From contig NZ_JAXOUF010000005.1 in the NCBI RefSeq assembly GCF_034424805.1, forward strand, positions 304,590 through 368,589: a stretch of 64,000 nucleotides of DNA, in the 5' to 3' direction. The DNA is from Labrys sedimenti. Lineage in GTDB: Bacteria > Pseudomonadota > Alphaproteobacteria > Rhizobiales > Labraceae. Numbering within the stretch: the stretch's first letter is position 1; each line of letters begins with the position of its first letter. Made by a program: the position numbers and the translations under genes. Below the pieces are notes generated by a model. The model ran no database searches. It was not told the DNA's origin and saw only the letters and a program-made list of their open reading frames with translations. Below are positions 63,071 through 64,000 of this stretch, piece after piece.

Positions 63071-63119
63071 CAAATAAGAGACTTAGTTCCAGATCTTCAT
63101 TGACATTGGGATTCAGAAA

Positions 63120-63851
63120 TCAAAGCCAAAAGAATCGCCTCATTTCCTCAGCCGTTCGCAGCTTTGAGGTCGGCAGAATTTCGCATTCTTCAATAAATCT
63201 CCCGTATCCATACAATTCCAGATCTATCTTTGACCATTTACGCCAGATATTCCAATAGTTTTCTTCAAGAACTTTTGACTTTGGATCAAGATTAGTACAC
63301 AATACGAGGCCAGTGGGCGGGGCATCGAAAACATAAATATCAAGATCTGGTCTATATTCCTTAAGTATAGGTAATACTTTCCATACGTCTCCTGTCCAAA
63401 AAGAGCCATTGTGAGCTCGTGTAAGCATTGACGTGTTGGTGGGAATGCAATCGTGAATACAAATAATCGAATTCTTTTTACAGAATTTTTCTGTATTATA
63501 AAAATCTCTCAATAATGTTTCGGCTTCGTGTAAGCCGTCCAAAAATGCTAAATCAATTTCAGTATTTAGTAGTGCCACGGGATCGTATTCTTTAAAGAAA
63601 TCATCGCTTTTCATCTGGAAATACATCGTGACGGGACGTTTTCCTGCAGGCTCTGTTGGCCCACCAAAATATGGATCGACGGCAAGCGATTTGCACTTAG
63701 CAAGGTTTAGAGAGTGGCCTTTGTTCGTTCCAATCTCAAAATATGACTTTGGATCCAAATAGCTATGTAGCCAACTCATTACCTCGAAATATATATTCCC
63801 GCTTAGTGAAGTAATATTTTTATTTTCAGGGGTATTTGAAGAGTCGGCCAT
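63120..63851 (-). CDS. class I SAM-dependent methyltransferase
   Basis: 243 residues from the ATG at 63851 (GAGGT 7 bases upstream). The Methyltransf_24-like pattern is SWLHSYLDPKSYFEIGTNKGHSLNLAKCKSLAVDPYFGG (SAM site, E-x-G-x-x-x-G), then IDLAFLDGLHEAETLLRDFYNTEKFCKKNSIICIHDCIP. Such proteins often sit in capsule or O-antigen clusters and methylate sugars, but the substrate is unknown. The gene is markedly A+T-rich and stands 36 bases from the end of an IS5-type transposase gene, as expected in an island. Confidence 0.78.
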   Translation of the reverse strand: MADSSNTPENKNITSLSGNIYFEVMSWLHSYLDPKSYFEIGTNKGHSLNLAKCKSLAVDPYFGGPTEPAGKRPVTMYFQMKSDDFFKEYDPVALLNTEIDLAFLDGLHEAETLLRDFYNTEKFCKKNSIICIHDCIPTNTSMLTRAHNGSFWTGDVWKVLPILKEYRPDLDIYVFDAPPTGLVLCTNLDPKSKVLEENYWNIWRKWSKIDLELYGYGRFIEECEILPTSKLRTAEEMRRFFWL

Positions 63852-63886
63852 CAATTCTACCTCTAGGTGCCCTTTTAACCTGTATG

Positions 63887-64000
63887 CTAGGCCTCGTGGA
63901 CAAAGGGCAGCCACAGCAATGCGGATGCGAGGCTGACGAAGCCGAGATATGACTCTCTGGTTTTGTCATATCGGGTGGCGATGCGACGCCAGTTCTTGAG
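63887..64000 (-). mobile_element. IS5-family transposase, C-terminal end (cut by window edge)
   Basis: Read on the minus strand from base 64000 the frame gives LKNWRRIATRYDKTRESYLG then FVSLASALLWLPFVHEA and a TAG stop. This is the highly conserved C-terminus of IS5-family (IS1031/ISRhi-like) DDE transposases. Only 37 residues are visible, so intactness cannot be judged. The terminal inverted repeat was not identified. Confidence 0.88.

Overview
This is 64 kb of a high-G+C alphaproteobacterial chromosome. It is most likely from a member of the Hyphomicrobiales (Rhizobiales), though I cannot name the genus. The evidence is the gene set and order: mnmE-mnmG-rsmG-parA-parB; rho-hemJ-hemE facing ppsR; then maf-aroE-coaE-dnaQ and secB. 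AccD is of the rhizobial type without zinc cysteines, the malic enzyme is fused to a phosphotransacetylase-like domain, and there is a CtrA-type box (TTAA-N7-TTAA). In this group such an order marks the chromosomal replication origin, and the hemE/ppsR intergenic region (28932-29563) is the best oriC candidate. One perfect and three identical near-perfect parS palindromes lie 4-10 kb from it.

Layout. 1-402: 3' end of an MFS transporter. 603-2915: malic enzyme. 3080-10877: a Wzx/Wzy-type exopolysaccharide locus (two GT2 glycosyltransferases, a flippase, a secreted GH16 glycanase, a polymerase-like membrane protein, a GT4 glycosyltransferase) with a shared 16-bp motif in its two divergent intergenic regions. 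10844-11662: an APH(3'')-type aminoglycoside phosphotransferase homologue. 12016-15343: dapF-mtaB and a DUF3108 protein. 15914-23155 (minus): xthA, parB, parA, rsmG, mnmG, mnmE. 23265-25286: a DUF255/thioredoxin-domain protein. 25867-28931 (minus): hemE-hemJ-rho. 29564-31527: ppsR, an SRPBCC protein and a small membrane protein.

About 14 kb of accessory genes (30.4-45.8 kb) separates ppsR from maf-aroE-coaE-dnaQ. It holds a repeat-rich autotransporter and a trimethylamine-dehydrogenase-like flavoprotein. It also holds a BetI-like TetR regulator cotranscribed with a family 3 solute-binding protein, a paralogue of the small membrane protein, a serine hydrolase and a polyamine-type ABC operon. 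Two copies of a 22-bp palindrome, one before the flavoprotein gene and one before the binding-protein/tetR pair, define a likely TetR regulon.

45992-51754: maf, aroE, coaE, dnaQ, a DMT exporter, a beta-propeller-like protein and secB. 52044-55480 (minus): a sugar-acid operon (SDR dehydrogenase, KDGal kinase, KDPGal aldolase, ribokinase-family kinase). 55727-58169: accD-folC. 58179-60551 (minus): serine hydrolase, NlpC/P60 hydrolase and MarR regulator. From about 60.6 kb the base composition falls sharply. An A+T-rich stretch leads into a capsule-type ABC exporter permease, a GT61 glycosyltransferase and a SAM methyltransferase, ending in the 3' end of an IS5-family transposase. This looks like a horizontally acquired surface-polysaccharide island.

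No rRNA, tRNA or CRISPR array was recognised. All family assignments come from reading motifs; no database search was run.
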